A DNA stretch of 64,000 nt from Finegoldia magna ATCC 53516 (GCF_000159695.1 NZ_CM000955.1:389001-453000), one strand, 5' to 3'; shown: positions 1 through 9,223, numbered from the stretch's first letter. Program-made: numbers and translations. Notes: generated by a model from the sequence alone, not told the origin.

Positions 1-421
1 CTCCGACGAATAAGTCTGCAAGTCTAAAGAATGGACAAGTTTTTTCAAATCTAGCACCTAGAGATGCTTTGATTAGTGGACATGTTGCAGTTGGAAGATA
101 TTTTTCTCCACCTGGTACCCAAAATTGTGATCCTGAACACAAACCAGTATTGATAGCTCCACAACCAAATACTACTTCATCAGGAACGTGAATACAGAAT
201 GTTCCTACAACTTTTCCGCCGTTTTTTTGGAATTCGATTAATTCAGCTGGTCTAATTCCGTGGATTTCTGCAACAACCATGTTGAAATAATCCATTTTTT
301 CTGGTCTATTTTCTTGTGATAAATATACATCACCAAATGCTTGTGGTAAAACTTCACACAAAACGTCGTGTTGATCGACATCCATTCCTAAATCTTCCCA
401 CATTTTTCTGTAATCTGCCAT
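1..421 (-). CDS. Double-cubane-cluster anaerobic reductase (YjiM/HgdB family), 5' part only
   Basis: The gene starts with ATG at 421 and runs off the window, so only the first 140 residues are visible. The sequence matches the N-terminal half of the 2-hydroxyacyl-CoA dehydratase / double-cubane-cluster family, closest in pattern to E. coli YjiM. A VGTFC segment carries Cys76 four residues before the Pro of VPDE. TCPLIK (Cys114) and KTCPFFRLADLFVG (Cys129) follow. In characterised relatives such cysteines hold an unusual double-cubane [8Fe-9S] cluster that receives electrons from an ATP-dependent activase. The activase and a short paralog lie just upstream in the same direction. The physiological substrate is unknown; this branch is not necessarily a 2-hydroxyacyl-CoA dehydratase. 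Confidence 0.85.
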   Translation of the reverse strand, partial: MADYRKMWEDLGMDVDQHDVLCEVLPQAFGDVYLSQENRPEKMDYFNMVVAEIHGIRPAELIEFQKNGGKVVGTFCIHVPDEVVFGCGAINTGLCSGSQFWVPGGEKYLPTATCPLIKASLGARFEKTCPFFRLADLFVG

Positions 422-432
422 TTTTATACCCC

Positions 433-1227
433 CTAGTAAGTAATTACATTATCATCACAATCAAATTGGCTACAGTTATTAATAACATAATCTGGTTTGA
501 AATCGAATTGCTTGTACTTTTCATCTATGTATTCAAACCCTTTTTTTGTAAAAATATCGTGATATTCGCCTTCACAAAAATAGCCTTCTTTGATTAATTG
601 ATCAAATTTTTTGTACACTCCAGCTGCTGCCTGAAGTTTTACAGATGATTTATCCCTAAAAGAATCATCTATATGTTTTTTGATGAATTCTATTCTTTTG
701 TCTATGTCGAAGATAAATTTTGAGAAATATTCCACCTCGTATATTCTTCTCTCATCAATATCGCATTTTCTGAGATTGAATATAAGAGATGAAATTTCTC
801 TGGATTTTTCAATTAAATCATTAAATTTTTCTTCGTCAAATTTTTTGTCCAGTTTACCTTCCAAATACTCAATCAAAGATTTATAATCCCTGTATTTGTA
901 CACGAAAACATCTTTGTCAGTTTTCTTTTTCAAAGTTTCGTAGCGAATTTTGCAACTATCATCTACAATGAAAAACGATGAACTAAACATAAAAGGACAT
1001 CTTCCAAGTTCCAAATAAGCAAAAGAAGAATTCAACATATCACAGTAATTATTATCTGTATAATCTTCTGTGACTTCCCTGTCTATTCCATAAGAATACA
1101 CTGTTGTAACTCCAAAACTCTCAACGATTTCCCATGGAACTCTGCCCCACAATGAAACAACAGTTGTTGATTTACTCAAAGTGAGTGCATCAATATATGC
1201 GTTTTTTCTAATATCTAAATAATCCAT
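433..1227 (-). CDS. Short, degenerate double-cubane reductase paralog
   Basis: A 264-residue protein between the activase and the double-cubane reductase; its ATG overlaps the activase stop in a TAATG junction, so the two are translationally coupled. It aligns by eye with the N-terminal half of its neighbour. A GRCPF motif with Cys77 and a second Cys92 keep the 15-residue spacing seen in YjiM-type proteins. Where the family has its first cluster Cys, four residues before the Pro of PWEI, this protein has Trp27. It is also much shorter than the usual 380-430 residues. It may be a non-catalytic subunit, a partner or an electron-transfer accessory. Its function is not known, and membership of the family is an inference from motif spacing. 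Confidence 0.6.
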   Translation of the reverse strand: MDYLDIRKNAYIDALTLSKSTTVVSLWGRVPWEIVESFGVTTVYSYGIDREVTEDYTDNNYCDMLNSSFAYLELGRCPFMFSSSFFIVDDSCKIRYETLKKKTDKDVFVYKYRDYKSLIEYLEGKLDKKFDEEKFNDLIEKSREISSLIFNLRKCDIDERRIYEVEYFSKFIFDIDKRIEFIKKHIDDSFRDKSSVKLQAAAGVYKKFDQLIKEGYFCEGEYHDIFTKKGFEYIDEKYKQFDFKPDYVINNCSQFDCDDNVITY

Positions 1228-1982
1228 TATCTTGCCAAGACTGCTGCTCCTATCGCTCCTGCAAATCTCGCGTTTTCATTTGTTTCTACGGTTGCTGACA
1301 GAAGTTGTGACAAGTGTTCTGTCATATAATCATTTCCCGAAAAACCTCCAGTTAAGAAATAATAATCCGTAGCAGGAAGTCTGTGAACCAAAGTCTTCAC
1401 TTTATTAATGATAGAATTAATTACACCACAAGCAATATCTTCTTTTGGTGTGCCTTTTCCAATTAATGAAATGATTTCTGTTTCAGCAAAAACCGTACAC
1501 ATCGAAGAAATTTTCACATCTTTTCCAGTTCTTGCCAAATCAAACATTTCGTCCAGTCCAACACCAAGACGATTTGCCATTACTTCCAAAAATTTCCCAG
1601 TACCAGCAGAACACTTATCATTCATTATGAAATCTTCCACCATACCATTTTTGTAACTTATGGCTTTTGTATCTTGTCCTCCAATGTCGATAATAGTCAT
1701 ATCAGTATCGTTGAAAAAACTTGCGCCTTTTGCGTGGCATGTTATTTCTGTAACGACTTTGTCCGCAAATGGAACAGAAACTCTCCCGTATCCTGTAGCA
1801 ACAACTTTGCTATTATCTTCGTTTACTCCATTTGATTCTAGCCATTCTTTTATAGTTTTACTTGTTTCAACAGAACTCCAGCCCGTTGGCATAACTTTTT
1901 TGAAAAGAATTTCTTTTTTTGAATCATCTAAAACAACTACCTTTGAAGCAGTTGAACCTATATCAATTCCTACATAATACAT
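1227..1982 (-). CDS. ATP-dependent acyl-CoA dehydratase/reductase activase (BadF/BcrA/HgdC family)
   Basis: A 251-residue ASKHA-fold ATPase. The start is placed at MYYVGIDIGST because a GGTGA ribosome-binding site lies a few bases upstream; an in-frame upstream extension lacks one. The phosphate-binding GIDIGST loop is at residues 5-11 and a second loop, DIGGQDTK, at about 99-106. Cys124 (KCSAGTGKF) and Cys162 (SSMCTVF) are the family's ligands for a [4Fe-4S] cluster bridging the homodimer. Family members hydrolyse ATP to push one low-potential electron onto a partner. The partner here should be the double-cubane reductase two genes downstream. First gene of the operon. Confidence 0.92.
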   Translation of the reverse strand: MYYVGIDIGSTASKVVVLDDSKKEILFKKVMPTGWSSVETSKTIKEWLESNGVNEDNSKVVATGYGRVSVPFADKVVTEITCHAKGASFFNDTDMTIIDIGGQDTKAISYKNGMVEDFIMNDKCSAGTGKFLEVMANRLGVGLDEMFDLARTGKDVKISSMCTVFAETEIISLIGKGTPKEDIACGVINSIINKVKTLVHRLPATDYYFLTGGFSGNDYMTEHLSQLLSATVETNENARFAGAIGAAVLAR

Positions 1983-2093
1983 ATTTATCACCATCTTCAT
2001 TATAACATCAAACAAAATTATTTTCTGATTTATAAGATTATTCAATAAATCAAGGCTTATTTATAGGAAAAATTTATAAATAAAAATGTGAAT

Positions 2094-2126
2094 AAAAAAA
2101 GCCTCGAAAATTAATTTCAAGGCTTT
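2094..2126 (-). terminator. Rho-independent terminator after the C39-like peptidase
   Basis: An AAAGCCT / AGGCTTT stem with a T-run on the minus strand (A-run at 2094-2100 on plus), directly after the stop of the secreted peptidase gene. Confidence 0.75.
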
Positions 2127-2131
2127 CATTC

Positions 2132-2776
2132 TTATCCTATTACTATAATATTTCCCCACCATCTGAAAATTGATTGTGACAATTCGTTTGCTGCATATAA
2201 TCTGTCTTTACCTTTTGGTTGACCGTTAAAATACATTTCTCCCCAATTGTTTGGATCGTAAACTTCAAAATACAATCTATTATTGATATGAGTGTATCCT
2301 TTGACAACTAAGAAATGTCCTCCTTGGTAGTTGTAAAATCTACCAATGTTTGAATTATTGTTATTATTAAATGAAATAAATCCAGTATTCACGCAAACAA
2401 TTGCAATGTTTCCATTATCCAATATATCTGTCAAAGTATCTTCTCCATTGTATACAATTGTACGATTTGGAATTCTTTGATCATTCAAATATTGTGATAC
2501 AGTGTTTGTGGACCACCATCCACCTTGCATAGGATAACGATCTCTTGCACCAGCTGCTGTTGAGATTGTATTTCTGTTGAACCATTTTTCTACCATTACA
2601 CTTGAAGATGGACCACAATTTGAGTTACTAGCCCAGCCAGTATTTCCTTGATCTATGTACCAATTATAGTTTCTATTGTTGTGTACTTCTTGTCTTACTG
2701 CGCCTGTAAAAGTAGGTGTTACTAAAACTACGATTGCCATTAAAAGCATTAATATTTTTTTGCTAAATTTCTTCAT
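2132..2776 (-). CDS. Secreted papain-like C39-family cysteine peptidase
   Basis: A 214-residue protein with a signal peptide (Lys-rich start, hydrophobic stretch at about 8-25, small residues near 25). The mature part has a C39-like arrangement: Cys54 in SNCGPSS, His154 in QGGHFLVV and Asp174 in VYDPNNW, a plausible catalytic triad. There is no ABC transporter, so it is not a bacteriocin-exporter peptidase domain. A free secreted peptidase or amidase-like hydrolase fits better. It is monocistronic: it has its own terminator, a long leader upstream and no close neighbour. Substrate unknown. Confidence 0.75.
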   Translation of the reverse strand: MKKFSKKILMLLMAIVVLVTPTFTGAVRQEVHNNRNYNWYIDQGNTGWASNSNCGPSSSVMVEKWFNRNTISTAAGARDRYPMQGGWWSTNTVSQYLNDQRIPNRTIVYNGEDTLTDILDNGNIAIVCVNTGFISFNNNNNSNIGRFYNYQGGHFLVVKGYTHINNRLYFEVYDPNNWGEMYFNGQPKGKDRLYAANELSQSIFRWWGNIIVIG

Positions 2777-2832
2777 ATTTTTACTCCTTTAATTTTATTT
2801 TTAAAAAGAAGACGTTTTACTTATATTTATAA

Positions 2833-2839
2833 CCTCCTT
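2833..2839 (-). promoter_or_regulatory. Shine-Dalgarno-like AAGGAGG in the leader, no start codon behind it
   Basis: A perfect AAGGAGG on the minus strand lies about 57 bases upstream of the peptidase ATG. No ATG, GTG or TTG stands at a usable distance behind it, and the gene has its own ribosome site (AAAGGAG) just before the ATG. It resembles STAB-SD elements that stabilise leaders in Bacillus. Function is inferred. Confidence 0.35.
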
Positions 2840-2986
2840 ATTTTATTTTTCTTCTTTTTATTAGCTAAATTATTTGATTTTATAACAATTAATTTCATAA
2901 ATCTATGTATTTTCTGTAGTTATGTTATCGTTTACAATAAAAGTATAACATTTAATTTTAAATTTTGAAATAGTTTTGAACAAAAA

Positions 2987-3020
2987 AATAGTAGCGCATT
3001 TTTAAAATGCACTACTATTT
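2987..3020 (-). terminator. Hairpin terminator after the purine permease
   Basis: A near-perfect 17-bp inverted repeat (arms 2987-3003 and 3004-3020) just downstream of the permease stop, flanked on the minus strand by a T-run (A-run at 2983-2989). Confidence 0.7.
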
Positions 3021-3031
3021 TAATTTAATAT

Positions 3032-4339
3032 TTAAAATAATGGCCAAATTATTCTTAATACGAATACTATTGCCAAGATATACATCAAAATTGAAACATC
3101 TTTTCTTTTTCCTGCTAATAATTTTATCAATACATAGCTTATCATTCCGAAAGAAATTCCTTCTGCGATTGAATAACAAAATGGCATCGCAATTATTGTT
3201 ATGAATGCAGGAATTGCTTCTGAATAATCGTAAAAGTCGATTTCTTTGATTGAGCTAAGCATAAATAATCCTACGATTACAAGTGCAGGTCCTGTTGCTT
3301 GTGCAGGAATCATTCCGAATACTGGGAACAAGAATAAGCTTAGGAAGAAAAATAATGCTGTTGACAAAGCTGTTAGACCAGTTCTTCCACCTTCTGCAAC
3401 TCCTGATGCCGATTCAACAAATGTAGTTACTGTACTTGTACCAAGTAGAGCTCCCATTGTTGTTCCAATCGCGTCTGCTAATAATGCAGGAGATGCTTCT
3501 TTTAATTTTCCTTGTTCATCTAACATACCAGCTTTTGCACTAACTCCAACCAAAGTTCCTACTGTATCGAAAATATCTACAAATAAGAATGTGAATACTA
3601 CAGTGAACATATCAAAAGTAAATATTTTATCGAATTGTATTTTAAAAGCTACTGGAGCTAATGATGGTGGCAATGTTATTGGAGATCCGCCTTGGTATTT
3701 TGACACTCCCAAAATTAATGCCAAAATAGTAGACGCCAAAATTCCATACATCAACGCACCTTTGATTTCTCTTGCTAAAAGTAAAGCGATAATGAATAAT
3801 CCTACAATAAATACTACGCTTTCTCTACTCAAAAGATTTCCCAATTGTAATACAGTACCTTCACCTTGCATAATAATTCCTGAATTTACCAAACCAACTA
3901 ATGCTATAAAAAGTCCAATTCCACAGCTAACAGCTTTTTTCAAATTAATTGGAATCGCATCAAAAATCATTTCTCTTACTTTAAATAATGAAAGAATTAA
4001 AAATATAATACCTTCCAAAAATACAGCAGTAAGTGCAAATTGCCAAGTATAGCCTAAAGTTTTTACGACTGTGAATGTAAAAAACGCATTAAGTCCCATT
4101 CCTGGAGCGAGTCCAAATGGTAAGTTCGCTAAGAAAGCCATGCAAATCATAGCAATGATACTTGAAACAACACTAGCCGTAAACACTCCGCCCTTGTCCA
4201 TTCCAGTTTGACTCAACATTTGTGGATTCACTGCCAAGATATAACTCATAGTCATAAATGTAGTAAATCCCGCCATTAATTCCGTCTTAACATCTGTTTT
4301 CTTTTCAGATAGACGAAATCTTTTTTCTAAAAAATCCAA
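3032..4339 (-). CDS. NCS2/AzgA-like purine (adenine/guanine/hypoxanthine) permease
   Basis: A 435-residue polytopic membrane protein with about 12-13 hydrophobic segments. The family signature is clear: a TFMTMSYILAVNP segment in the first helix region and GLAPGMGLNAFF around residue 78. A conserved DTVGTLVGV segment lies mid-protein. Relatives such as Bacillus PbuG/PbuO and Aspergillus AzgA import hypoxanthine, guanine or adenine with protons. It starts 11 bases after the stop of the ABC-F gene and is probably co-transcribed with it. No purine riboswitch is visible because there is no leader. Substrate preference cannot be set from sequence alone. Confidence 0.88.
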   Translation of the reverse strand: MDFLEKRFRLSEKKTDVKTELMAGFTTFMTMSYILAVNPQMLSQTGMDKGGVFTASVVSSIIAMICMAFLANLPFGLAPGMGLNAFFTFTVVKTLGYTWQFALTAVFLEGIIFLILSLFKVREMIFDAIPINLKKAVSCGIGLFIALVGLVNSGIIMQGEGTVLQLGNLLSRESVVFIVGLFIIALLLAREIKGALMYGILASTILALILGVSKYQGGSPITLPPSLAPVAFKIQFDKIFTFDMFTVVFTFLFVDIFDTVGTLVGVSAKAGMLDEQGKLKEASPALLADAIGTTMGALLGTSTVTTFVESASGVAEGGRTGLTALSTALFFFLSLFLFPVFGMIPAQATGPALVIVGLFMLSSIKEIDFYDYSEAIPAFITIIAMPFCYSIAEGISFGMISYVLIKLLAGKRKDVSILMYILAIVFVLRIIWPLF

Positions 4340-4350
4340 GTTTTCCCTCC

Positions 4351-6264
4351 TTAATTTTTATCAAAATCTTCGTATTCCAATTGTTTATCTTCCCAATCTG
4401 AATACAAAGAATTTTTGTCAGCGTTAAGATTTTCCAATTCTTCATTTAATTGAAGAATTTTTTTAGGATCATCGTAAATATCATTTTGACAAAACATATC
4501 TTCAATTTCTTTGATTCGTTCGTCAATTTTATCTATGTTTGATTCAATCGTCTCAATTTGTTTCCTTAATTTTTTAAGATTATTAGTAATAGCACGTTGT
4601 TTTTTCTTTTCTTTCAAAGCGGCAGTTTTGTTCAAACTTTCCTCTGTTTTATCCACTTTCAAATCGTTGATTTTTTCTTGATAATAATCGTAATTTCCAA
4701 GATAAGTTGTCGCTTTATCTTTTTCCAACACAATAATTTTATCACAAACTCTATTCAAGAAGTATCTGTCGTGGCTAATTACAAAAACCGTACCTTCGTA
4801 ATTTATCAAAGAATCTTCCAAACTTTCCTTAGAGTCAATGTCCAAGTGATTGGTAGGTTCGTCCAGCAACAAAAAATTTGATTTTGAAAGCATCAATTTC
4901 AACAACGATACACGCGCCTTTTCTCCCCCACTCAAATCTTCAATAAGTTTGAAAATATCGTCTCCTACAAAATTCATAATAGCAAGAGCGCTTCTGATTT
5001 CGTAATGAGTCATTTTAGGGTATTCGTCCCAGATTTCATCTATAATTGTGTTTTTGTCGTTCAAATACATCTGCTCTTGGTCAAAATATCCTATATTAAC
5101 ATTGGATCCTAATCTGAATTTTCCAGAAGTTGGTTTTAATTTTTTCGTTATGATATTGAATAAAGTCGTTTTACCAACTCCATTTGCTCCGATTAGTCCA
5201 ACTCTTTCTTCCTTATATATATCTAAGTTACAGTTCTCAAAAATTAACTTGTCGTCGATTTTTTTGGATAAATCTTCAACCATCAAGACGTCCTTGCCGC
5301 TTGGCGAAGATATTTTGAATTTTATTCCAAAAGTTCCATCGTCATACGTTGGCTTATCCATAAGCTTCATTTTATCCAAAAGTTTCTTTCTGGATTGTCC
5401 TTGTTTATTCTTCTTCGCATTATCAGTGCTAGTGTATTTTTCGACGATTTCAAGTTGTCTCTTGTATTCACGTTGTTGATTTTCGTAGGTTTTTCGTTGG
5501 ATATCCATGTAGATTTTTCTCTGTTTCATAAAATCAGTGTAGTCTGTCTCATAAGTTTTGATGGTTCTATTTTCCATATGAAAAATCCTGTTCACAATTC
5601 CATCTAAGAAATATCTATCGTGTGAAATTATCACACAAGCGCCCTTGTAATTTTTCAAAAAAGTTTCCAAAAATTCGATAGCTTTGATATCCAAATGGTT
5701 GGTAGGTTCGTCTAGTAACAATACGTCGCATTTTTGCAGAAGAAGTTTCGCGAGCATTATTCGTGATTTCTGACCACCACTGAAATTTGTGACGTTTTTA
5801 TCCAAATCATCATCAGAAAATCCCAAACCTTTTAATGTCCCTTTGATTTCAGAATCATAGAGATATCCTCCCATTGATTCAAATCTTTCCAAATCTCTGT
5901 GATATTTGTTCATCAAATCTTCCAAATCTTCAGTATTCTTCATTTGATTTTCGTATTCGCGAAGTTTTTGTTCCAGTCTCAATACTTCTGAAAACACGCT
6001 CAAACATTCTTCATACAGAGTATTTGTTGAATCGAATGAATTATGTTGCTTCAAATATCCTATTTTCATATCGTTTTTGATGAACAAATCTCCACCGTCT
6101 TTGGATAATTCTCCTGTAAGGATATTGAATAAAGTGGATTTTCCGGCACCATTTATTCCTATGATTCCAATTTTATCATTGTCGTTAATATTAAAAGTCA
6201 CATTTTCTAAAATGCTTTTATCTAAGAAAGATTTTTCTATGTCTTTTGCGCCTATTAGAATCAT
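4351..6264 (-). CDS. ABC-F family ATPase (Uup/YdiF-like)
   Basis: A 637-residue soluble protein with two ABC domains and no membrane segment. The first Walker A is GINGAGKST (36-44) and its signature FSGGQKS; the second domain has GANGVGKTT and LSGGEKA. Both have the DEPTNHLDI Walker B typical of ABC-F. A charged linker (about 230-320) joins the domains and a Lys/Glu-rich coiled coil forms the last ~90 residues, as in YdiF/Uup. Members bind the ribosome E-site region and act in translation, ribosome rescue or antibiotic protection. The long coiled-coil tail favours the housekeeping YdiF type over a resistance type, but resistance cannot be excluded. Confidence 0.9.
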   Translation of the reverse strand: MILIGAKDIEKSFLDKSILENVTFNINDNDKIGIIGINGAGKSTLFNILTGELSKDGGDLFIKNDMKIGYLKQHNSFDSTNTLYEECLSVFSEVLRLEQKLREYENQMKNTEDLEDLMNKYHRDLERFESMGGYLYDSEIKGTLKGLGFSDDDLDKNVTNFSGGQKSRIMLAKLLLQKCDVLLLDEPTNHLDIKAIEFLETFLKNYKGACVIISHDRYFLDGIVNRIFHMENRTIKTYETDYTDFMKQRKIYMDIQRKTYENQQREYKRQLEIVEKYTSTDNAKKNKQGQSRKKLLDKMKLMDKPTYDDGTFGIKFKISSPSGKDVLMVEDLSKKIDDKLIFENCNLDIYKEERVGLIGANGVGKTTLFNIITKKLKPTSGKFRLGSNVNIGYFDQEQMYLNDKNTIIDEIWDEYPKMTHYEIRSALAIMNFVGDDIFKLIEDLSGGEKARVSLLKLMLSKSNFLLLDEPTNHLDIDSKESLEDSLINYEGTVFVISHDRYFLNRVCDKIIVLEKDKATTYLGNYDYYQEKINDLKVDKTEESLNKTAALKEKKKQRAITNNLKKLRKQIETIESNIDKIDERIKEIEDMFCQNDIYDDPKKILQLNEELENLNADKNSLYSDWEDKQLEYEDFDKN

Positions 6265-6286
6265 TTTTTCACTTCCTAACTAAACA

Positions 6287-6316
6287 GTCAATCAACTCAA
6301 TACTGAGTTAATTGAC
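6287..6316 (-). terminator. Inverted repeat after yfcE
   Basis: A 13-bp stem (one mismatch) with a 4-base loop between the yfcE stop and the ABC-F start. The minus-strand tail is only moderately T-rich, so it is a weak terminator or processing site for the lon-yfcE transcript. Confidence 0.5.
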
Positions 6317-6317
6317 C

Positions 6318-6860
6318 TTATATTTTCAAAGATGACAAAACTTTGCTAGTATCTGTAACTATAAGTTTGATTTCATCTTCATCTATTATCGCGACTGATT
6401 TTACACCGTCTTTTGGAATCGAAGGGCTTCCTGGATTTAACAAAATAACGCCGTCTTTTTCTTCCAAAACTTTTACGTGAGTGTGTCCTGTTATTACGAT
6501 GTCACAATTATTTGCCTTGGCAATTCTAATTCTATTGTCTTCATCTTCTTCATATCCATGAATTGTGAAAATTCTATGTTTACCAAGATTTAATATTCTA
6601 TGTTTTTGTGTCAAATCGTGTTCAATTACCATTTGATCTACATCGCTGTCACAATTTCCTCTAGTGTAGATTACATTATCCATAGATTTCAAAATAACTG
6701 CCAAATCTTTTGGATTGTAATCTTCTGGAAGAGCATTGCGTGGTCCGTGATACAAAACATCTCCCAAATGCAAAATAGTGTCGCAACCTTTTAAAATCTC
6801 CAGAGCTTTTTTCGTATTTTCCAAAGACCCATGAGTATCACTTATTACGCCTATTTTCAT
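6318..6860 (-). CDS. yfcE: YfcE-type metallophosphoesterase
   Basis: A 180-residue calcineurin-like phosphoesterase. Metal-binding motifs are in order: DTHG near residue 8, HLGDV near 31, RGNCD near 69, IHGYE near 99 and TGHTH near 125. This matches E. coli YfcE and archaeal MJ0936, which cleave phosphodiester model substrates with Mn2+ or Ni2+; the natural substrate is unclear. The ATG overlaps the stop of lon by one base, so it is translated with lon. The size is normal and no signal peptide is seen. Confidence 0.9.
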   Translation of the reverse strand: MKIGVISDTHGSLENTKKALEILKGCDTILHLGDVLYHGPRNALPEDYNPKDLAVILKSMDNVIYTRGNCDSDVDQMVIEHDLTQKHRILNLGKHRIFTIHGYEEDEDNRIRIAKANNCDIVITGHTHVKVLEEKDGVILLNPGSPSIPKDGVKSVAIIDEDEIKLIVTDTSKVLSSLKI

Positions 6861-9190
6861 TAGATTAATACCTCATCCAAAATTTCTTTAACATTACTTG
6901 TAAAATAGAATTTGATTTTTTGTCTAATTTTAGGATCAATATCTTGGATATCTCTTTTGTTTTCTTTTGGCAAGAACACTTTATTGATTCCGTATCTGTG
7001 AGCAGCCAAGACTTTTTCCTTAACTCCACCAATTGCCAACACTCTACCTGTAAGTGTGATTTCTCCAGTCATTGCAAAATCGTGTTTTACTTTTCTTCCT
7101 GTCAATGCACTCACTAAAGCTGTGACCATTGTAACACCTGCTGATGGACCATCTTTTGGAACAGCACCTTCTGGAACGTGAATGTGAATGTCTTTTTCTT
7201 TGTAGAATTCACCTTTTATTCCCAAAGCTTCTTGGTTACTTCTGATGTATGAGATTGCAGCCATTGCAGACTCTTTCATTACATCTCCAAGTTTTCCAGT
7301 AAGTTGTGTTTTTCCTGTACCATCCATTACATTCGCTTCGATTGTAAGGATAACGCCACCAACTTGTGTCCACGCTAATCCATTCACAACTCCGATTGTA
7401 TCTTCTCTTGGAATTTCATCATCTAACACTAATTTAGAGCCCAAGAATTTTTCCAAATTTTTGTTGTTAACTACAACTTTTTTCACATCATCTCTTACAA
7501 TTTTAACGACAGCTTTTCTGACAACTTTACCGATATTTCTTTCAAGCTCTCTTACTCCACTTTCTCTTGTGTAGTTGTTTATAATCGTATAAATAGCATC
7601 TCTTGTGATGTGGAATTGAGATTTGTCCATTCCATTTTCTTTTAATTGACGTGGAAGTAAGTATCTGTTAGCTATTTCAAATTTTTCATAATCTGTATAA
7701 CTTGTAACTCTTATAACTTCCATTCTATCCAACAACGCATCTGGAATTTGTTCTTGTGAATTTGCAGTTGTGATAAACAAAACATCTGACAAATCAACTG
7801 GGATTTCGATGTAATTATCTGTGAATTCGCTGTTTTGTTCGGGATCTAAAACTTCCAACAAAGCACTTGCAGGATCTCCTCTAAAATCAGATGCTAATTT
7901 GTCAATTTCATCCAATAAGAAAACTGGATTTAATTTCTTAGCTTTTTGCAATTGAGTTATAATTCTTCCTGGCATTGCTCCGATGTAAGTTTTTCTGTGA
8001 CCCCTGATTTCTGCTTCATCACGTACGCCACCAAGTCTCATGGATACGAATTTTCTATTAGTTGCTTCAGCGATTGATCTTGCAATTGAAGTTTTACCAA
8101 CCCCTGGAGGTCCAACTAGACAAAGGATAGGTCCTTTTAATGATCCAGTCATCTTCTTAACAGCTAAATATTCCAAAATTCTTTTCTTAACATCTTCAAG
8201 TCCAAAATGACCATCATTTAGAACTTTTTCAGCAACTTTTAAATCAATCGAACTTTTTGATTTTTTGTTCCAAGGAATATCCAATACTTGATCGATATAA
8301 TTTCTAATCACTGTGCTTTCAGGATTATTTGGATTCATAGAAGATAATCTGTTGATTTCCTTTAAGACGTGTTCTTCAGAATCTTTTTTAAGTTTTAATT
8401 TCTTAACTTTGTTGGCATAATCATCTGTGTCTTCAATGTCGTATTCTTCACCCAATTCCATCTTGATTTGACGCAATTGTTCCTGAAGAAAATACTCTTT
8501 TTGTGTGTCAGATATTTCCTTGTTTGTTCTTTCTTCGATATCTTCTTTTATCTTCAAAAACTCAATTTCTTTTATTACAAATTTGTACACCAACTCAATT
8601 CTTTCATCCATATCCAAAGTTTCCAATAATAAAATTGAATCCTTGTCGTTTAATGAAATTAGCATTGAAATTGTATCTATCAAAGAACTTGGATCTTCTT
8701 CGTTTAAAAGTCCCCCAAGCAAATCTTGTGGTAATGGTTTTTTGATAATTTCTGCCAAGCTTTCAAACGAAGAAATAATCATCCTAATCATAGTCAGTGA
8801 TTTATCTGTAGGATGATATTTTGTTTTATCGTATTCCATAACTTCTACGTTTGCTTCTAAGAAACTGTCGTTTTCAACAAAGTCTACGATTTTAGCTCTG
8901 TCGTAAGCTTCAACCAAAACTCTGACATTTCCATTTGGCATTTTAATAGTTTGTTTGATACTTGCAAGAACTCCTGTATGATAAAAATCTTCTTTTGTAA
9001 TGTTTTCTACCATTGGATCTTTTTGCGTACAAATAAAAATCTCAGAATTTCTGAGCAAACTAGCATTTAAAGCATTTAATGAAACTTCTCTTCCAACTTC
9101 AAAATGTTGGATATTATTTGGAAACAACCACAAACCACGCAACGCGATTATTGGAAGTTTCTTTTCTGATATTGTATAGTATTCTTTCAT
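6860..9190 (-). CDS. lon: ATP-dependent Lon protease
   Basis: A full-length LonA of 776 residues. It has an N-terminal substrate-binding domain beginning with KLPIIALRGLWLFP, a coiled-coil middle, an AAA+ domain with GPPGVGKTS and FLLDEIDK, and a C-terminal protease domain. The catalytic Ser lies in DGPSAGV and the Lys in GGVKEKVLAAHR. The ATG at 9190 is preferred over a TTG three bases upstream because GAGGAG then has workable spacing. Lon degrades damaged and regulatory proteins in the cytoplasm. It follows clpX but is separated from it by a terminator, so it probably has its own promoter. Confidence 0.97.
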   Translation of the reverse strand: MKEYYTISEKKLPIIALRGLWLFPNNIQHFEVGREVSLNALNASLLRNSEIFICTQKDPMVENITKEDFYHTGVLASIKQTIKMPNGNVRVLVEAYDRAKIVDFVENDSFLEANVEVMEYDKTKYHPTDKSLTMIRMIISSFESLAEIIKKPLPQDLLGGLLNEEDPSSLIDTISMLISLNDKDSILLLETLDMDERIELVYKFVIKEIEFLKIKEDIEERTNKEISDTQKEYFLQEQLRQIKMELGEEYDIEDTDDYANKVKKLKLKKDSEEHVLKEINRLSSMNPNNPESTVIRNYIDQVLDIPWNKKSKSSIDLKVAEKVLNDGHFGLEDVKKRILEYLAVKKMTGSLKGPILCLVGPPGVGKTSIARSIAEATNRKFVSMRLGGVRDEAEIRGHRKTYIGAMPGRIITQLQKAKKLNPVFLLDEIDKLASDFRGDPASALLEVLDPEQNSEFTDNYIEIPVDLSDVLFITTANSQEQIPDALLDRMEVIRVTSYTDYEKFEIANRYLLPRQLKENGMDKSQFHITRDAIYTIINNYTRESGVRELERNIGKVVRKAVVKIVRDDVKKVVVNNKNLEKFLGSKLVLDDEIPREDTIGVVNGLAWTQVGGVILTIEANVMDGTGKTQLTGKLGDVMKESAMAAISYIRSNQEALGIKGEFYKEKDIHIHVPEGAVPKDGPSAGVTMVTALVSALTGRKVKHDFAMTGEITLTGRVLAIGGVKEKVLAAHRYGINKVFLPKENKRDIQDIDPKIRQKIKFYFTSNVKEILDEVLI

Positions 9191-9223
9191 CAAACTCCTC
9201 TTTCGAATTTAATCTATTGATAA

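Noticed and set aside
316..597. 93-codon plus-strand frame across the reductase/paralog junction
   Set aside because: It spans two real minus-strand genes and has no start signal or family.
1983..2045. Upstream extension of the activase
   Set aside because: The extra 21 residues lack a ribosome site, whereas GGTGA lies before MYYVGIDIGST; the family normally starts there.
3246..4052. Long plus-strand open frame (268 codons) inside the purine permease gene
   Set aside because: It is antisense to a clear NCS2 permease, its composition reflects the complementary strand, and no ribosome site or domain supports it.
8503..8816. Overlapping plus-strand open frames inside lon
   Set aside because: Both lie antisense to the well-conserved Lon N-terminal region and have no ribosome site.
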